From Homalodisca vitripennis (Eukaryota > Arthropoda > Insecta > Hemiptera > Cicadellidae): a stretch of 64,000 nucleotides of DNA. The notes beneath the pieces are model-generated. The model saw nothing but the letters and a program-made list of their open reading frames with translations. It was not told the DNA's origin and made no database searches. Of this stretch, positions 13,257 through 25,144 are shown one piece after another. The DNA lies in NCBI RefSeq assembly GCF_021130785.1, contig NW_025778892.1, positions 1-64,000 of the forward strand. The letters run 5' to 3'. Numbering within the stretch: position 1 is the first letter of the stretch; every line of letters starts with the position of its first letter. Made by a program: the position numbers and the translations under genes.

Positions 13257-15169
13257 AGTCTATATTATTTGGGTTCCACAATACATTTTATTTTAGGTAT
13301 ACTATTACATATCAATTTATTTTGAATGTAAGAATTACAAATATAAATCATACATAACCAAAATACATTGTGAACTAGAACCGTTAATATTAACAACCAA
13401 TTAATTTAACATGTGTAATTTAACTCATTTATTTCTATAACGATTTCAAACTGTAAATATAATATTTATGCTGAAAGTAATTTATACATAAGAGAAATTA
13501 TAGCGTTAGAAAACATAAAAAAATACTTTCCAAAAAAATCCATGCTTAAGCGTTACTAATATATAGCGATGAAAACTATGTATTCTATTCTTTCTCTCCT
13601 TCATATTTATCTTGTTAGACTGTCCAAATCATCTCGTTCATCAAATATTGATTTATGTGTAATAATTATACAGGAATATCCAATACAATACAATATTTAA
13701 AGCGGAAGCCACGTTGAGGTATTATTGCCCATCAGTATACTTAGGTGCTGAAGTTCAACACTTTCACTGTGACCCTAATAGGCAATAAGCGCACTAGGGC
13801 GCCTATCGAAATCAACGTGTTGATGGTGGTCAAGTCTAAAGACCCTTTAATGTAACGAAACGGGAGTCTGGACTACCATTTAATTGCAATCTGTCCCATG
13901 TTTGAGGCTTCAACAATCCGCTCTCCCACCCTCCTATAACAGTTCGTGTGGAATAAATCTTGATGTCAGACAAGATAGCGAATAACACCATCAAGCACAA
14001 TTAACTGCTGTCATGTGCGTCGCTACTTCAATCGTGATTACCTACTTATTCTTCAGATTAGATGTAGTTTATTACATTTCAACGGTAGAGCATTACTCTT
14101 TAAGATGACTATTAAATATAAAAAAAAATGTATAATTAGCCAACTAATGGACATAAAGGATGTACAATTTCAAATAAGGTAATATGAGATTATTAAACAA
14201 TTGTAATCATGATTAATGTAATTTTCCAGAAAGAATATCATTCATGTCACTGTATTAGACAGAAATAAACCAACATTCTTAGCATTTCCTATTGAGATAA
14301 GACTTAAAAAATCTGTTTACGACAAAACCTGTTTTTTATTAGCCCAATTAATTAAGATGCAAAATAAATACTGTAACATGTTTTTACCTATTACAAAACT
14401 TTTCCATGATACTATGATACTGATACTGAAACTATGAACAAAAATACTTTGAACTTTGAGGTGTGCTGTCCTAATCTTGGTGGATGATTATCAATATACT
14501 GAATTATGGCAGGTTCAAGTAGAATAATTAAAAACACTTTATTATTGATATTTTTAATTTATACTTAAAACTATGATCTGTTCATAAATAAACATTGTAA
14601 CTGTGTAGCGTTTATAAAGCTATATTGGTAGATTTTTTTAAAATTAAAACTTAAATTAAATGAACATTTTGGGAAAGAAATATTGGGATTTAATTTTAAT
14701 TACATTGTGAGAAGTTAGGGTAAAAACCGGTGTCGGCTCTTTCTTTGCACCGCATCTTGCCATCTGAAACAATGGGTCACGAGGAGGAAGGAGTAAAGGC
14801 AAGCCGCTTCCTTTGTTATAGTCCTGGACCTTAGTGTGATGGTGTGTGTCCGAATTTTGTTGGTTCAGGTTTCTTTAATTGATATAATCTTTTTAAACGG
14901 CACTTAACATGAAAATTACTAGAAATAATAAAAAGAGTTATTCAAACTTTCAGCATCTTGATGCCTTAATGTAATTGGAAGAGGGTATTTGCTTCACGAG
15001 AGTACTTAATAATTAAATAATGAGAATGTAAAATCAGATTTTTAATAGAAAATAACATAGTTTAAGTACTCTGCAGTAAATTAGCACTGTACAACAACGA
15101 TTGTCAATTATTATAATATATGAATGTAAATAATTCTAATATACTTATATTACTATTTAAACTATCTTA
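13257..15169. other. Non-coding DNA with GC-richer patches
   Basis: No gene is recognised. Positions 13690-14030 and 14700-14870 are GC-richer than their surroundings and may be old repeats. No splice-bounded exon or RNA fold could be supported by eye. Confidence 0.45.
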
Positions 15170-15229
15170 ATATTTGAGTTTATGAAACTTTTATGCAATA
15201 TGCTACCCATTGGATATTATTTATTTACA
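15170..15229 (+). repeat. Left arm of 60-bp inverted repeat around the LINE
   Basis: Nearly perfect reverse complement of 16424-16484, with one base length difference in a T-run. Both arms contain GCAATATGCTACCCATTGGA or its complement. The arms lie outside the AC/GT tracts, so they belong to the locus that received the LINE. Confidence 0.85.
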
Positions 15230-15248
15230 TATATATATATACACTATG

Positions 15249-15305
15249 TATGTGTGTGTGTGTGTGTGTGTGTGTTTTTTTTGTTTTTTTTTGTTTTTTT
15301 TTTTT
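15249..15305. repeat. (TG)n tract followed by poly-T
   Basis: A (TG)n run at 15249-15275 runs into a T-rich tract to 15305 with two G interruptions. In the minus orientation this reads A-tail then (AC)n: the 3' end of the LINE and its 3' flank. Confidence 0.9.
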
Positions 15306-16332
15306 AGAGAGGAAAAAAAATGCTCTTTACGCACGTAGTGCCGGGCTCGATCTTGGCCTATGGTTTTTGGTCCATGTGGTTACCAAGACCCATACCGACT
15401 AAAACGTAAACCTCTCTTCACCCAGCATCCTTTGTCCCCCCCGCGGGAGGACTGCCGCTAGGTATTACTTCGCGGGGGAAGGCATTTAAGCGATTTCGCT
15501 CTTCCTCTACTTTTGTGTGGAGAGTTCACTATTCCATAGCCTGGCGTCTCGCCCTTCTGTCTCGCTCTTCCCTCCTTTTCTTTTCTTCCTTCCTTAGCTC
15601 TTCGATGACTTCCCTGGAGAAGTCCGTTGCTGCTTTCCATTTGGTTTCAGATGCGAGCATTTCTTTTACTAAGTTTTCTGGCGTAATCACCAACATCACT
15701 TAATCTTTCAAGATTTCGTCGCTGCAAGTCAAATCTCGGACATGTGAAAACACATGCTCGCGTCCTCCTCTATCCCTCGACACTTTGGGCACTCTGGTGA
15801 GTCCTCGTGTTTATACTTGTGTAAATATTTACGGAAGCACCCGTGTCCCGTGAGTACCTGCGTCAGGTAGTAGCTGGGATCTCCATGTTGGCGATTTATC
15901 CAATCTGCTAGACTCGGTATGAGCTGATGTGTCATCTACCCTTTTCGGAGTTTGTCCCAGTGGGCTTGCCAGTGCTCCCGACTCTTCTGTCTTTCTCTTT
16001 TTCTGCAGTCATCTACATTTTCTTTTCTTATGGTTTCTACACTGGTATAAGCTCCTGTATTCCTCTGCTAGAATCTCAATTGGCAGTATTCCCGAGATTA
16101 CGTGTGCTGCATCCCTGGAGACGGTTCTGAACGCACTCGTAACTCTCAGTGCCATTTGTCGGCCTACAGGATATATCATCCTCTGGCACTCCTGCAGTTT
16201 TAGTGCACTTGCCCAGATGGCAATTCCATAGGTCAGTATCGATGTACTACTGACGCTAGCAGGGCTCGTCGTCTCGGTTTTTGGCCCACCTACGTTTGGC
16301 ATGAGACGGGATAATGCCCCTCCGACAGCTGC

Positions 16333-16335
<3 letters not shown>
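15306..16335 (-). mobile_element. R1-clade LINE fragment, 5'-truncated, decayed
   Basis: In the minus orientation this is the 3' part of a non-LTR retrotransposon. From 16335 downward it begins after the reverse transcriptase core with a GGALSRLMPNVGGPK-like block, then the ALRVTSAFRTVS and AAHVISGILPIEILAEE blocks typical of the C-terminal half of R1-type ORF2. Next come LTGHGCFRKYLHK and SPECPKC from the zinc-knuckle region, then TPENLVKEMLAS and a charged KEEKKRREERDRR tail. A 3' UTR and A-rich tail end at about 15306-15275. The endonuclease, the catalytic RT core and the whole ORF1 are missing. The element lies directly in an AC-dinucleotide array. R1-clade families that target AC-type repeats are known (Waldo, Mino), so subfamily membership there is a reasonable inference. 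Confidence 0.88.
15450..16335 (-). pseudogene. R1-type ORF2 C-terminal remnant (reverse transcriptase protein)
   Basis: The protein would be the multifunctional endonuclease/reverse transcriptase that copies the LINE RNA at its target by target-primed reverse transcription. Only the post-catalytic C-terminal region survives, so it cannot act. It is broken at several points: a TAG replaces a residue just before THQLIPSLADW near 15933, at least one frame change lies around 15935-16010, and the frame changes again after the CPKC knuckle near 15735. Homology then resumes with the TPENLVKEMLAS block. The C-terminus is a lysine/arginine/glutamate-rich helix ending near 15510. No start exists because the 5' end is lost. 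Assignment to R1 rests on the order of conserved blocks; I am sure of the clade, less of the subfamily. Confidence 0.85.

Positions 16336-16426
<91 letters not shown>
16336..16426. repeat. (GT)n microsatellite
   Basis: About 90 bp of nearly pure GT repeats with one GGT interruption near 16379. It abuts the truncated 5' end of the LINE and is the other half of the interrupted dinucleotide target. Confidence 0.95.
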
Positions 16427-16430
<4 letters not shown>

Positions 16431-16484
16431 AAATAATATCCAATGGGTAGCATATTGCATAAAAAGTTTCATAAACTCAAATAT
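16424..16484 (-). repeat. Right arm of 60-bp inverted repeat around the LINE
   Basis: Reverse complement of 15170-15229. With the LINE removed, the locus would be a short palindrome of roughly 250-300 bp with a dinucleotide core, resembling a MITE or foldback element. The terminus and any target duplication were not found. Confidence 0.85.
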
Positions 16485-16514
16485 ACTTAAAATAGAATTT
16501 AATATATATTACTA

Positions 16515-16515
16515 T

Positions 16516-16547
<32 letters not shown>

Positions 16548-16573
16548 TATACACATATATTTATATATATATA
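16515..16573. repeat. (TA)n microsatellite
   Basis: TA dinucleotides with occasional CA steps. Confidence 0.9.
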
Positions 16574-16636
16574 AAACAATAATTAATTATTTTTTATGTT
16601 ATGTAGTGATAATTGAAAATAGATTGTTTAATTTAA

Positions 16637-16710
16637 AAAGTAAAAAGTAAAGAATATCTTATTTTACCAGGCGAAGTTAGGGCTAAGAAGCCCTCTCTAA
16701 CAATTTAACT
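16637..16710 (-). repeat. Isolated SINE/LINE 3' tail
   Basis: Reverse complement of the tail of the SINE at 10577-10648. It includes the same GGGCT-TCTT-AGCCC hairpin and the following CTTCGCCTGGTAAAATA segment. No SINE head precedes it, so it is either a 5'-truncated SINE or the tail of the partner LINE. Confidence 0.8.
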
Positions 16711-17549
16711 TATTGACTTAAATAAATTAAATTCTACTCGTTAAACACGTAATGGAAGAGAATGTCATAGACCTGTAATAGTTGCATTTATGACCAACTA
16801 TAAAGCTCCAAGACCCATCAAGAACTAGTGGACTTTTCTATAAAACAGAGTAATATGTTACTTTACCACATACACACCACTGTGATACATTCACACGATC
16901 TCACTAGAGTGGTACGTTTCTTACTCCTCTGATGTGTCTCCTACACACATTGAGAAAACAGCAGTTAATTTAAATTGTTATAGGTAGCTAATTTCTATAA
17001 ACTAAAACCCATAATTTCCTTACAGTGTAACTTAGGATATAATAGTACATGTGTCATGTATTTGTATAAAAATATTTCAATATATCACCATCCAGATGAA
17101 AGAGCAGCCAAGAACGTTCTCAGGAAAGTTTTAGGATCACTTTCTTAACTGAATGGATGATCTCTGAAGGTCTTGAAATCTCAGACTGAAATTTTGTATG
17201 TCCAGTAATACAAACGTACAAATCAATCACTCTCCAAGTAAGTTAAGCCGATTTCCATTTCAAATCCTGGCGTTCACGTGTTACCAGCTCCCAGTAATAA
17301 CATGTTGATTACATCAAACACCATGACGTTGTGTGCGTCAAAGAGTCTTTTATCATATTGTGGTACATAGGGGCATGCTTAGAAAGCTTTTACATATTTT
17401 TCATACCTATTATACAGTTTTTGCTTGGTTTCAGACTGACTGTTGCCGAAATAACTACTCTACTTTAAGAGATTGATGATATGCCCCTGTACTATATTTC
17501 ATCCAATCACCTGATGTTGATGAGGAACATCCGAACAAAACAATTGTGA
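16711..17549. other. Non-coding DNA upstream of the piggyBac relic
   Basis: No gene is recognised. Part of this may be the 5' region of the adjacent piggyBac-like element, but no TTAA-flanked terminal repeat is identifiable. Confidence 0.45.
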
Positions 17550-18883
17550 TTTTACAATAGGTACTAAGACACCGACAGAACGTCTTGAATAATTTTTTCA
17601 TGATTGAATTGTTAGTAAAAGATTGTACTAGTTACATCAGGCAAAAAACAACAATGAATTTTCTTTAAGTCATGATGAAATGGAGTGCTTCTTAACAATT
17701 CTGATTTTGATTAGCTTTAAGCAAGTACCAAGTAAAAGAAACTATTAGAAAAATGAAGTAGATGTTAAAAATGCCTAGTTGTCTTAGTCTATGAGAACAG
17801 AATATTTTTTGCATGATGTACTATCTATATTGTGCTAAAAGCTCTAACCTGGATACTAATGAGCGTTATTAAAAGTTAAGACCCAAGTTAAATATTTAGC
17901 AAATGAGTATTTTTTTTTTTTTAACCAAGGTGACTTACAGCTGGGTTATAATTAATCTATGATCAAATAATATGGGATCGCGAGCGCAAACAATTTACCT
18001 CAATATCTTATCTTATAAAACTTTTGAACATTTTCAAACAATCCTGGCTTGCATCAGCAAGACGACAAGAATTTGTATAAATATGCTGCTCCTCTTGCTA
18101 AGATGATCTTTTAAAATTCCAGAAAAAATACAAGGATTTAACCATATGATATCTTTTTGACAATAGATTTGCAGGAATCAATTTGATTGTTTGAATTCAG
18201 AAAACGTACTACACTGTTACAGGAGCAATTAGAAACAATCGCCTGAAATCTGACAAAAAAGGCTTTGATTGTTGACTATAGCATCTGACTTGAAAGAGGG
18301 ATATCGTTGGTCTCATGACTACCTTCTAAGAAAAACATTTTTTCATTGCAATGTGGAAGGACAACCCTGTTGTCACTGAGGTTTCTAACTGTTTCAGTAC
18401 AGAATCAGTTGCAAAAGTAGACATTTACTTTCAAGCCGATAAAAAACACATACAAATAACCCAACCTAACCTGATTATGAACTGAATGAAATTAACAAAG
18501 CAAAGAGAATAAGTAAATCGTATGGACCAGTATGGAGTGCCAGTTAAAGCGTAAACACCCGGGGGAAATGGTTCACAATTCTTGGTTTCTAATGAGAGCA
18601 ATAGGATCGAGCATTCCACTACTAAAATTCAGGCGACAAATTGTGAAAATATACTCGACCAATTATCGAGTTCTTCCCAAGGGTCCGGGCTGAACACTAA
18701 GTGTATCATAAAACAGTACCAGTAGCTGCTCAGTATCTGACACCATCCGGTATGATCATGTTGTTCCCATTAATGGGAACCAAGACGGTGTCAAGGACAG
18801 TACTGCACAAAACTTTTACAACCTAAATGTAGTAAATAATGGTATGTCTCTCAATTGCTTCAATCCGTTTCATTTCAAATAAA
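17550..18883 (+). pseudogene. piggyBac-like transposase, heavily decayed
   Basis: Reading across frames gives the ordered signature of a piggyBac-type DDD transposase, which cuts and pastes DNA at TTAA sites. N-terminal FSLSHDEMECFLTILIL lies near 17650-17715, followed by VPSKRNY and a DVKN block. A degenerate SMIK-YG segment near 17955 marks the first catalytic-aspartate region. An F-DN-like stretch near 18150 is followed by TGAIRNNRLKSDKKG (about 18218-18262), the classic TGTIR-NR motif. Then come WKDNPVVTEVSN (about 18354), a DKKHIQITQPN block and NRMDQYG. The C-terminus ends with a broken cysteine-rich knuckle finishing NCFNPFHFK and TAA at 18881-18883. More than ten stops and several frameshifts make it dead. 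No terminal repeats were found. Confidence 0.85.
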
Positions 18884-21800
18884 GAGTTTAATTACACACT
18901 CCTTTAGTGTACTGATAAATTGCACAAAAAGAGTTTTAGTTTCATGTTTTAAACCAGTTGTAGGAATTTTCACTATATTACATGTATTAATGTATTGTAA
19001 ATAAAGACTTAAAATGTAGAGACTATGGTCTAGTTATATGTAGAAAACATTCTATTTATTTATTAAAATCTATAACATATATATAAAAGGGAGTGAGTGT
19101 TAATAGGCGGAAATTGGAAAGCCTAGCGTTGCATTAATGTAAAACAGAGTTGAAAGGGTTGAGATATTAACCAGACCTCTAAAAGCTGAACTTGTTTGTT
19201 ACAAATATTAGAATTCTTAGCAGAATATACGTCGCATAGCTTGTTTAAAAAAAACATTTTACGTAAATTAATTACAGAAACGAACTTTTTTGTCCGAAAT
19301 GTATTGGCTTCCAGCTTTATAAGCTTTTTTACAACAACTTTTTCTGTTGAGGAAAACACAATATAACTTTATACAAAGTTTGTTTAGTTGCATTTATTTT
19401 CCTTTATATTGGTTTTCTTGATGGACAAATTATTAGTTCAAAGAATTGGAATTATACAAATGAAAGGCTCTCTATTATACACAAGTATTATAAACGTTTG
19501 TACGTATAATATACGTACATTTTTTAATTGTAAAATGGATGTACGTATTGTATATGTACTTATATGAATGATCCCTCAATGCACGGTTTCTGTAAGTACA
19601 AGTTCAGGAAGTATGACGCATATAGGTATGGCACTCCTTATGTAAGGTCTACAATATTTATAATCTCTGTACGTATTATATTTGAAGGTTAGGTGTATTC
19701 ATATTTTTTCCAACGTTACAGTATCTTACACATTATATATTTATAACTAAGGTAATTGCATGAATGACCTACCATTTTAAGCAATAGAAGATAATTTGTG
19801 TAGCCTTATAATATTATATTTTTAATGGATGAGTATAAACAAATGTAACAAATTGATAACAAAAGTAAATTAGCGTGATTCCTTATAATAATTCCCTTCC
19901 TTAGAGTGAATCTGAGCAATCATCTTTAACGTGTATGTGTAAACTCGCGAAGGTGAATGAGAAGAATTAAACTAGACTTGTAGTGAAACCACATTCATTG
20001 TCACCGGCATCTAGGACTCAGAGCCTGTCCACGATCCTATGCCTATACTTTAGATATCAACTTCTTTTCTCACCTTCCTGTATTCTTGTGTCTGATCAGC
20101 ATTGATCAGTCCTTATGCGTGATATTTGGTTTTTTGCAAGAACATTAGTCAGGAATTTAGGAGGCCCTGCAAGGATTGTCTGACTTAATTAAAGTGACAT
20201 AACTTAGCCTGTCTCAGGATACGTAGAGTATATAAAGAAACCTAACCGAAGCTTGGAGACATTTTACTATTCAAGAAGAGCGATTGGTGATGCCATTGTT
20301 GGAGGGCCAAAGAATCTGAAATTTTACAAATTACAATTTTACATCACTGACCATAGCTGATAGTTTGAAACATTTTGTTTTGTTTGTGTAGATATCATCT
20401 TGTCAAGTTATAATTTACAATATACACTGCTAACTGATATATTTCTAATTTTACTACTAATATGAGAACGAAATTAGTTTGAGAATTAGGAACAAAGAAA
20501 TTTTATTTTCGTTTGAAAAAATACAGGATATACTCTAGCATAAGTGTAAAATAAACTTTGACCCTGTTTCATTTGTATAAAATGTGGAAGGGCTATCTAT
20601 CGTTACCGTATATATAGATTTCTGCACACCACCGATGTATTAGCTGTAAATAAAGGTATAAGTTCCTTTTATAAATTCCGCATAGACCCTTAAATTTTAG
20701 AATATATGATCTGTTAGTGCTCCTCTTAGTTACTCAACAAATTAGCTTTTCATGAGATTAACGAAAGGTGTACCTGGCAAGTAAGCTGAGAATATGACTT
20801 AAATCCCATATAAGACTCCAAACTATCTTAAACGTCTATTGCTTATTTTAAAATTGAGTTGTGGAAGTACCAGAGCAGCTGATTATAAAATATCCCGATG
20901 GTAGTTGTCTTGTCTAAAAGCTCTCTACAAGCCATAAAGAAACATAATTAGCTGTAATGTAAAGAAATTGATGTACATTTGAATTGAATCTATCGTTTTT
21001 GTAGACAACATAATACATCAAGCAGACACTACGTGACAACAACTACGAGGTAACGGGAACAGCTGTAGATAACATAACTGTAGCTAATCAACAACCCCGC
21101 TTCAAATTTCATGTTTGCGTGAGCTACAATAGTTGAGCTTATTCCATTAGTAAACTTTTTTCTGTTGCTGGAAACCTATTACGTGTTTTATTCATCCTGG
21201 TATATTACTAATATATATTATTAATATACTCATTGCGAAATATAGCCTGTCTCATCATTATTTGATTTCAAGCGTGTACAACAAAGCCTCTTTATGTATA
21301 CAAGAACGCATTAATCTTGCAGACTAATTATAGGAAATATGTATGATTAATATACAAATAATATAAAACATTCATACAATTCAGAAAATTGCAGCAATCA
21401 TAATATAAACAAAATCTTTCATATAAAAATATTACCCATCTCCCTTCAACATTAAAAAAATGTTACATATATCATTTTACTTTTATTGCACATTTTAAGC
21501 CTAATCAATTTATGTAATAAATGTTAAACTTGGTTAAAAGAAGATTACTTTTAGATTAAACTAAGATAATATTTTTTTAATTATTGATGTAAGCATATTC
21601 AAAAGCTGTTTCTCATAAACTTAAAATATTTCTGTGTACATAACAAAATATATTTTACTATGTAAATAACAAATTAAACGACCATAATTAATTGTTTTAT
21701 ACTCTATGTTATTTAAGTTCAATAAAGAAACAAATTTTCCAATACACTTTGTTACTTTTGCATGACCTTCGATATGGACGAACCAATTAACATTATTAAA

Positions 21801-22988
21801 CTTTCTTATCTCGGTATACTACGCACGAAGTCTCCTGCCTAACAGCTAGTTGCTTTTTAAGACAGCTTAATGAAGGTGAGCTAATTAAAGATCACAAATA
21901 TCCTCTCAGTTTGTGACCGTGACTGCGAACTTTGCTTATTTCTTTTACTTCGTATGTAAATCATATAAGGGACAAAACATCCTGACTTTTAATTACGCCT
22001 GTGATAATGTATTTTGATCAAAGATATATAAATTTTAGTGAAGTCAGAGAGAATATCAGTCTTATTATTGTGAACTGTCTATGGAACGATAGCTTTTCTT
22101 TGTACATGGTTGCAACCTATCGCCCTTAATTTTAGTTAGCAAGATCTACAATGAAAAATGGCTTTGAAATTGGCTTAAAATTGGAATTTCAGTTCATAAA
22201 GATCATAATGCTTCAATATTAATTTCTTAGCTCACATTTTAATTATGCATATAAGGCAAGTAACTTAGCCCACACATACTATGTTGTACAAAGGGTACTC
22301 TTCCCCACTTATTTTTTGTGGAGTGAAGATTTTCATTAGGGTATGTTCTTATGTAACAAATACAAGTGAATCACAAAGATTAATGCTGAGACTCAATAAA
22401 ACATTCCAATCAGACATAGTTTGCGTTTAGAAGAAAGCCAGTAATAATAACATTAGTTTTTCATAGCATCTGATGCTTAGAAATGAGCTACCCTGTGATA
22501 AAATCCTTAAACAAATGAGAAGGTTTAGATCATGCAATCTCGATGGTCACTCTATTTTCCCGTACTTCCTATCCACAGGCATAAAAAATACAAAAGACGT
22601 TATTAAAGTGTTCTCAATAATCATAACTTAACAGCAAATACCTCTTGACGTTTGTAATACAGGTTTTAATAGCCTACTGTTACCCGTGTAGATACTGTTA
22701 TTAAAATTTTAAAGTATCTAATTAGTCTTATATACGTGCACGTGTATTAGTACAATCATTACTTGATCCAAAATACATAATATTAAACTTATTTTAGTAT
22801 AAATTTTTGAACCCTGCATTGCTTTTATCTAAATAACATAATTTGTATGTGGATGTACTGTATCAAAAACAGCAATAATTTCTGCTTCAGGTACTGTATG
22901 TGTTAAAAATGTTTACAATAAAAACGCAGGATGCAAAAACGAGGGTAAATAATTTAGATATATGCGTAACTTTAACATTTGCAGTGCT

Positions 22989-22991
<3 letters not shown>
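18884..22991. other. AT-rich non-coding DNA
   Basis: No gene is recognised over about 4.1 kb. Short frames near 19123-19359 lack domain signatures. Positions 19930-20330 are slightly GC-richer, with nothing identifiable. Confidence 0.5.

Positions 22992-23046
<55 letters not shown>
22992..23046. repeat. (TA)n microsatellite
   Basis: Uninterrupted TA run. The overlapping minus-strand 92-codon frame is an artefact of it. Confidence 0.95.
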
Positions 23047-23051
<5 letters not shown>

Positions 23052-23274
23052 CTGATCACACACACGCAAACTCAACATATACGTATTCAAGAGTTGTGGC
23101 TTGTTCCCGTGTTCTTGTTTGTTTATTGCATTTGCATCAAGCGAATGTAAATTAATTCCATCCATGACAAGATCGTGATTAAATGTTAAATTTGGGTATT
23201 ACCATAACCCAATAACACGCCACAATGCTGGCTCTTGATTGTTCAATAGCAAGGTAAACTATGGACATATCATA

Positions 23275-24865
23275 TACAGGGTGTTCTGAAAAAAGGTGCC
23301 CATAAGTCAGGGCGTGATTCCTCACATCAAAATAAGAAAAAAGGTCTAATTAACATAGGTCCGAAAATGCTTAGTTACCAAGTTATACAGGGTGAAAGAT
23401 TTCGTCTGAATTTCAGTTCCCCTGCTGCAACGAAGCCCTACGGGTATTTGTTGCTGTTAATTAAGATGTACAATTTAGCGTACTTTATGTAAAATGAACT
23501 GAAAAATTGAATAAAACCGTTTCCAGACCTGTAGCTACAGTAATTTTTACGATATGTGACGAAATACGCGAAACTTGGTCCCGAAAAACAAGTTACATTT
23601 AGGTTTGAAGCAGATTTACTATGTTAAATGTACAATAAACACAAAATATTTTTTTACGGTACTTGTAGAAAATTTAATTTCGAAGAGAAAGATGTAAAAA
23701 TAAGTCTATAATAGACAAACGCAAACTTTAAAAAATAATCCTTAATTACATACAAAACGCATGAAAAATAGACAAAACCTGTTAAGCTCTCTACAAATGT
23801 AATATTGAAATTAAAACAGCTGTTTTATTAAAACAAATTAATGAGTTACTATTATTTTTTATCAAGTAAATATTTTTAACAATCATACATTATCATACAT
23901 AAAAAAGTTATCTGAATTATCATTCAACAAAAAAGTTACACTTGTCCTAAAAAACTAACCACGTCACAGTAGATGTTCAAAATGTTTCCCCCTCATTCAA
24001 AATACAAGCATCCAGCCGTCTTCTCATAGACTGCCGAACTCTTTCGAAGATCCCAGGTGTCTCACGTATCCTTTGAATCCCGTTAACAATCCTTATTCGC
24101 AACTCTTCTATGGTATCCACAGGCGAGTCGTAGACAAGCGTCTTTAAATGTCCCCATAAGAAAAAGTCTAGAGGATTGAGGTCAGGTGACCTTGCAGGCC
24201 ATGCTACTGGGGCTCCTCGACCAATCCATCTGTTTGGATATGCTTCATTTAAAAATTCTCTTACTTGTAATGTGTAATGAGCTGGAGCTCCATCCTGCAA
24301 TGAACCACATGTTGTTGCGTGTGTATAGTGGCACATCTTCCAGTAACTCATTCAGATTAGTCGTCAAGAAATGTAAATAATTTTCACCATTGAGCGTATC
24401 AGGTAAAAAACTAATAAAAATTTTATCACCCAGAATAGCAGCCCATACGTTTATAGAAAACTGATATTGGTGACGGTTCTCTGAAATAGCACGTGGATTT
24501 TCAATTGCCCACATGTGAGTATTGTGGGTGTTAAGAATAGCCATTCTTGAAAATTTTGCTTCATCAGTAAAGATAATGTAATTTAAAAAATGTGGATTTC
24601 TGCACCTTTGGATAAGCCATTGGCATAGCTGAACACGAGGAAAGTAATCTCGAGGCAAAAGAGCCTGGACCCTTTGATAGTGATAAGAATGCAACTGCTG
24701 CTCGTGTAAAATCTTCCAGACAATTGAATTACTAACACCGAAATCCAAGGCTAGTTCTCTAGTACTTCTTCCAGGATGATTCTCTATTTCGTCCAACACG
24801 CCCTCCTCCAATTCAGCTGTACACGTTGTACGTGGCCGTCCTGATCTACCAACTTTTCCAGATTT
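23275..24865 (-). mobile_element. Tc1/mariner-superfamily element (DD41D-like), 5' end missing
   Basis: Contains one transposase pseudogene on the minus strand. Its 3' terminus on the plus strand starts near 23275 with ACAGGGTGTTCTGAAAAAAGG, the form of terminal repeat common to these insect elements; a second ACAGGGTG lies at about 23387. A matching inverted terminus was not found near 24870-24910, so the 5' end appears lost. About 700 bp of non-coding DNA separates the transposase stop from the 3' terminus. Confidence 0.8.
23964..24865 (-). pseudogene. Mariner-like DDE transposase, frameshifted
   Basis: A cut-and-paste transposase of the IS630-Tc1-mariner superfamily. In order: a GRSGRPRTT motif (GRPR-like linker) near 24862-24830, a helix-turn-helix-like stretch with SNSIVWKILHEQ, then the DDE domain. 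The first aspartate is in IIFTDEAKF (codon 24565-24563), the second in LQDGAPAHY, and the third in SPDLNPLDFFLWG. Exactly 41 residues lie between the second and third aspartates, the spacing that defines the DD41D (rosa-type) group. The N-terminal half (24811-24245) and C-terminal half (24351-23977) are in different frames, so a frameshift lies around 24290-24330. A second small indel near 23980 brings in TGA at 23979-23977, ahead of the likely original stop at 23966-23964. All three catalytic aspartates survive, so the loss of function is fairly recent. Confidence 0.88.
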
Positions 24866-25084
24866 AAAGGTTCACATATGATAACTGCTTCAGCACTTGA
24901 GATGGACATTAAACCTTTTTTTAAATACTGAACTTAGTCAGTTATAGTTATTAGTTTGGGGTGAATATGAATACACTCGATACATTACCGTCTCTTTAAA
25001 CTACTTTCCTTTTTTGTTTCGATATACATTTGGATTGAGAATGATAATAACAATATCAACATTTATATACGAGCATTAATATTG

Positions 25085-25088
<4 letters not shown>
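24866..25088. other. Short non-coding stretch
   Basis: No terminal repeat of the neighbouring transposon and no gene is seen. Confidence 0.4.

Positions 25089-25142
<54 letters not shown>
25089..25142. repeat. (TA)n microsatellite
   Basis: Uninterrupted TA run. Confidence 0.95.

Positions 25143-25144
<2 letters not shown>

Noticed and set aside
16009..16472. Three overlapping His-Thr repeat frames
   Set aside because: The His-Thr part is the (GT)n tract read on the minus strand; only the R1-like portion downstream of it is meaningful.
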